Positions 5,485 to 7,018 of a stretch of 7,018 bases of DNA are shown one piece after another; position 1 is the stretch's first letter; each line of letters starts with the position of its first letter. Below the pieces are notes generated by a model, which ran no database searches, had not been told where the DNA came from, and worked only from the letters and a program-made list of their open reading frames with translations. A program made the position numbers and the translations under genes. The stretch comes from Nocardioidaceae bacterium (GTDB lineage Bacteria > Actinomycetota > Actinomycetes > Propionibacteriales > Nocardioidaceae). The DNA lies in the NCBI GenBank assembly GCA_013696065.1, contig JACCZJ010000442.1, positions 1 through 7,018 on the forward strand, given 5' to 3'.

Positions 5485-5801
5485 TCAGAGCGGAACGTCG
5501 GGGTCTTGCACCAGCGCCGGTACGGCGACGGCGGCTCCCGCGATGTTGGCGCAGCGGCGCGGCCAGCGCCGTCATCAGGGCGTGTCGATCCTCCACCGAA
5601 AGCCGCTCCGCAGTCTGAACTGCGAGGTGGTCGCCAGGGCGCTCAGGCCGCCAAGGGCGACGCGTCTCGTCGATGTGCGCCCGTACCAACGTACGTCGCG
5701 CGTAGGCCTCAGGAGAACCCTGTCGGTCGATGCGTGGCCAGGCGACATACAGCTTGGCCAAAGGCGGTGAACTCCGCGTCGCGTTGGTCGGTGCTGCCCA
5801 T
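5485..5801 (-). pseudogene. Broken SigE-family ECF sigma factor
   Basis: An intact gene would encode an ECF RNA polymerase sigma factor of the actinobacterial SigE-like family. The start region survives: GAGGGA seven bases upstream of ATG 5801, then MGSTDQRDAEFTAF, a normal N-terminus for the family. At about 5762 the frame shifts directly into LAKLYVAWPRI, so about 30 residues covering the first half of sigma region 2 (usually ending ...AEDLVQ.AL) are missing. The frame then reads AYARRTLV, HIDETRRPWRPERP and SVEDRHALMTALAA, as in the family, to about 5558. There the expected LPPRQRA and all of region 4 (the -35-binding helix-turn-helix) are absent. A different frame with strong G/C third positions then runs to a TGA at 5485, ending in VPALVQDPDVPL; its origin is unknown. 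No functional sigma factor can be made. It lies downstream of, and in the same direction as, the MMPL gene. Confidence 0.8.
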
Positions 5802-5829
5802 CGGGGTCCCTCGGTTGTCGCGTGCTGTC

Positions 5830-5840
5830 ACCTTATATAC
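5830..5840 (-). promoter_or_regulatory. Possible -10 box of the sigma-factor remnant
   Basis: On the minus strand TATATAAGGT (5839-5830) holds two overlapping -10-like hexamers, TATATA and TAAGGT, about 22-30 bases upstream of the remnant's Shine-Dalgarno and ATG. It is one of the few AT-rich spots in this region. A CTGACA further upstream is too far away (21-25 bases) to be a convincing -35. Confidence 0.3.
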
Positions 5841-5943
5841 GGAGCCAGCCGCCTAGGGGTTGTCAGCAGCAAGAACAACCCTGCTGCGCGGGCGAGGCCG
5901 CCTCCCCGGCATACGTGGTCTTCGACACCCAGCACTGTCGAGT

Positions 5944-5955
5944 TGCCCGCGGGCA
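5944..5955 (-). terminator. Palindrome just after the MMPL stop codon
   Basis: TGCCCGCGGGCA is a perfect 12-base palindrome 15 bases downstream of the MMPL stop. The outer bases GTTGC (5943-5947) and GCAAC (5959-5963) offer an alternative pairing. It could act as a GC-rich, T-less terminator for the MMPL gene, but the hairpin is short. Confidence 0.3.
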
Positions 5956-5969
5956 GCCGCAACAGCCAG

Positions 5970-7018
5970 CTAGACGCGGACCACCACAGGCGTCGCCTCC
6001 GACGCTGCCTCGGACAGCCCGAACCTCCGGTGGAGTCGCCGCAGCCAGGGCGGCGCCCACCAGTTTGCCTCCCCCGCCAACCGCATGAACGCCGGCACGA
6101 GCACTCCGCGCACCAGCGTGGCATCCATCAAGATGGCGATGGTGAGCCCGAGGCCCATCAGCTTGATGAAGGTCACTTGCGATGTGGCGAACGCGATGAA
6201 GGTAACCGCAAGCACTGCGGCAGCGGCGGTCATGATCCGTCCGGTCTTCTGCAGACCGATGGCCACCGCTGCGGTGGTGTCTCCGGTGCGGTCGTGCTCC
6301 TCCTTGATCCGCGACAGCAGGAACACTTCGTAGTCCATCGAGAGACCGAACGCGATGCAGAACATCAGGATCGGGATAGTCGTATTGAGCGTTCCCGTCG
6401 GGGTGAAGTTGAGCAGCTCGGCGCCGTTGCCGTCCTGGAATACCCATACCATCGCGCCGAAGGTTGCACCGAGGCTGAGCACGTTGAGCACGATCGCCTT
6501 GATGGGGATGAGGACGCTGCCGGTCATCAAGAACAGCAACACGAACGTGGCTACGGCGATGAGTATCAGCGCGAGTGGCACCAACCCGAAGATCGCCTTC
6601 TTCGAGTCGACGAGATCTGCCGCGGGGCCGGCCACCAGGTATGGCGCGCCGGCCTCCAGGCCGCGGATATTAGCCACGAGCTGCTCGCCTGCCGGCGACA
6701 CGGGCTCGGCGCTGCTGACAACATCCAGATAGCTCCCGGTGCCGTCGCTGAATCGTTGCGCTGCCGCTTCAGGCTCGGCCACCTTCGTGCCGTCGGCGAA
6801 GCTACCCGTGCTGGTGTTCACCTGACTCACGTCAGTGAGCGCCGAGATGTCGACAGCCAACGCGGTGACCTGTTCGGCATTTGCGTCCGGCATCACTACC
6901 GGGAAGGAGCGGGCAGAGCCGCCACTGAAGTCCTCGCGCACGCTGTCGCCGACCATGCGAGCTGTGCTGCTCGGAGGCAGGTCACGATCATCGGGCAGGC
7001 TGAACGACACTCCAAGAA
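5970..7018 (-). CDS. MMPL-family (RND superfamily) transporter, C-terminal part
   Basis: The gene enters from the right edge and ends in TAG at 5972-5970, giving 348 residues here; family members usually exceed 700, so the N-terminal half lies outside. Numbering from the codon at 7010: residues 1-138 are the second extracytoplasmic loop (opening SFSLPDDRDLP, just after TM7). Five membrane helices follow at about 139-162, 167-190, 211-231, 258-279 and 282-305, matching TM8-TM12. The motif GLSMDYEVFLLSRIKEEH (222-239) is the MMPL/RND hallmark, and D296-A-T-L-V-R (296-301) with NWWAPPWLRRL (316-326) is the usual C-terminal signature. MMPL proteins export lipids, hydrophobic compounds or drugs using the proton gradient; the substrate here is unknown. 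A GTG at 7010 is only an internal codon, since the frame is open to the edge and the missing half is essential. The final 15 or so residues are unconserved. Confidence 0.93.
   Translation of the reverse strand, partial: LGVSFSLPDDRDLPPSSTARMVGDSVREDFSGGSARSFPVVMPDANAEQVTALAVDISALTDVSQVNTSTGSFADGTKVAEPEAAAQRFSDGTGSYLDVVSSAEPVSPAGEQLVANIRGLEAGAPYLVAGPAADLVDSKKAIFGLVPLALILIAVATFVLLFLMTGSVLIPIKAIVLNVLSLGATFGAMVWVFQDGNGAELLNFTPTGTLNTTIPILMFCIAFGLSMDYEVFLLSRIKEEHDRTGDTTAAVAIGLQKTGRIMTAAAAVLAVTFIAFATSQVTFIKLMGLGLTIAILMDATLVRGVLVPAFMRLAGEANWWAPPWLRRLHRRFGLSEAASEATPVVVRV

Noticed and set aside
5863..6447. 194-residue minus-strand frame overlapping the end of the MMPL gene
   Set aside because: It runs in a different frame of the MMPL coding strand and translates to His/Arg/Gly-rich low-information sequence.
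1..7018. CRISPR arrays, insertion sequences, tRNA genes, attachment sites or phage genes
   Set aside because: No regularly spaced repeats, transposase or integrase motifs, or tRNA-like cloverleaf segments were seen on either strand.

Overview
The window is GC-rich, with strong G/C preference at third codon positions, and carries families typical of Actinomycetia: a DUF3263 protein paired with a LytR_C protein (as in the Rv0430-Rv0431/VirR pair of Mycobacterium tuberculosis), an actinobacterial-type OtsA, a DUF5709 protein, a remnant of a SigE-family ECF sigma factor and an MMPL transporter. A high-GC actinobacterium is well supported. The order or genus cannot be fixed from this sequence alone.

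Layout. Bases 1-202 hold no gene I can support, only short inverted repeats downstream of a minus-strand gene. On the minus strand, 1055 down to 203 is a two-gene operon: a small DUF3263 protein followed, with a TGAcATG junction, by a membrane-anchored LytR_C-domain protein. Bases 1056-1228 form a divergent promoter region. Four plus-strand genes follow: otsA (trehalose-6-phosphate synthase, 1229-2620), ung (uracil-DNA glycosylase, 2679-3401), a 507-residue NAD(P)-binding SDR/DUF2867 protein (3427-4950) and a small, very acidic, lysine-free DUF5709 protein (5007-5432). A hairpin at 5434-5455 closes this run. On the minus strand, 5801-5485 is a broken ECF sigma-factor gene. From 5970 to the right edge lies the C-terminal part of an MMPL-family exporter whose 5' end is outside the window.

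How the genes fit together. The left half concerns the envelope and stress protection: a LytR_C envelope protein, and trehalose-6-phosphate made by OtsA, whose partner phosphatase OtsB is not present here. Ung is base-excision repair. The SDR/DUF2867 and DUF5709 proteins have no established role. The four plus-strand genes have short gaps, but most starts have an ANNNT-type -10-like hexamer 6-7 bases upstream and no strong Shine-Dalgarno sequence, so they may be transcribed separately as leaderless mRNAs.

I did not find a convincing new multi-gene system. The observations most worth checking are the repeated '-10 box + 6/7 nt + start codon' geometry and the sigma-factor remnant, which keeps its start region but has lost internal and 3' segments.
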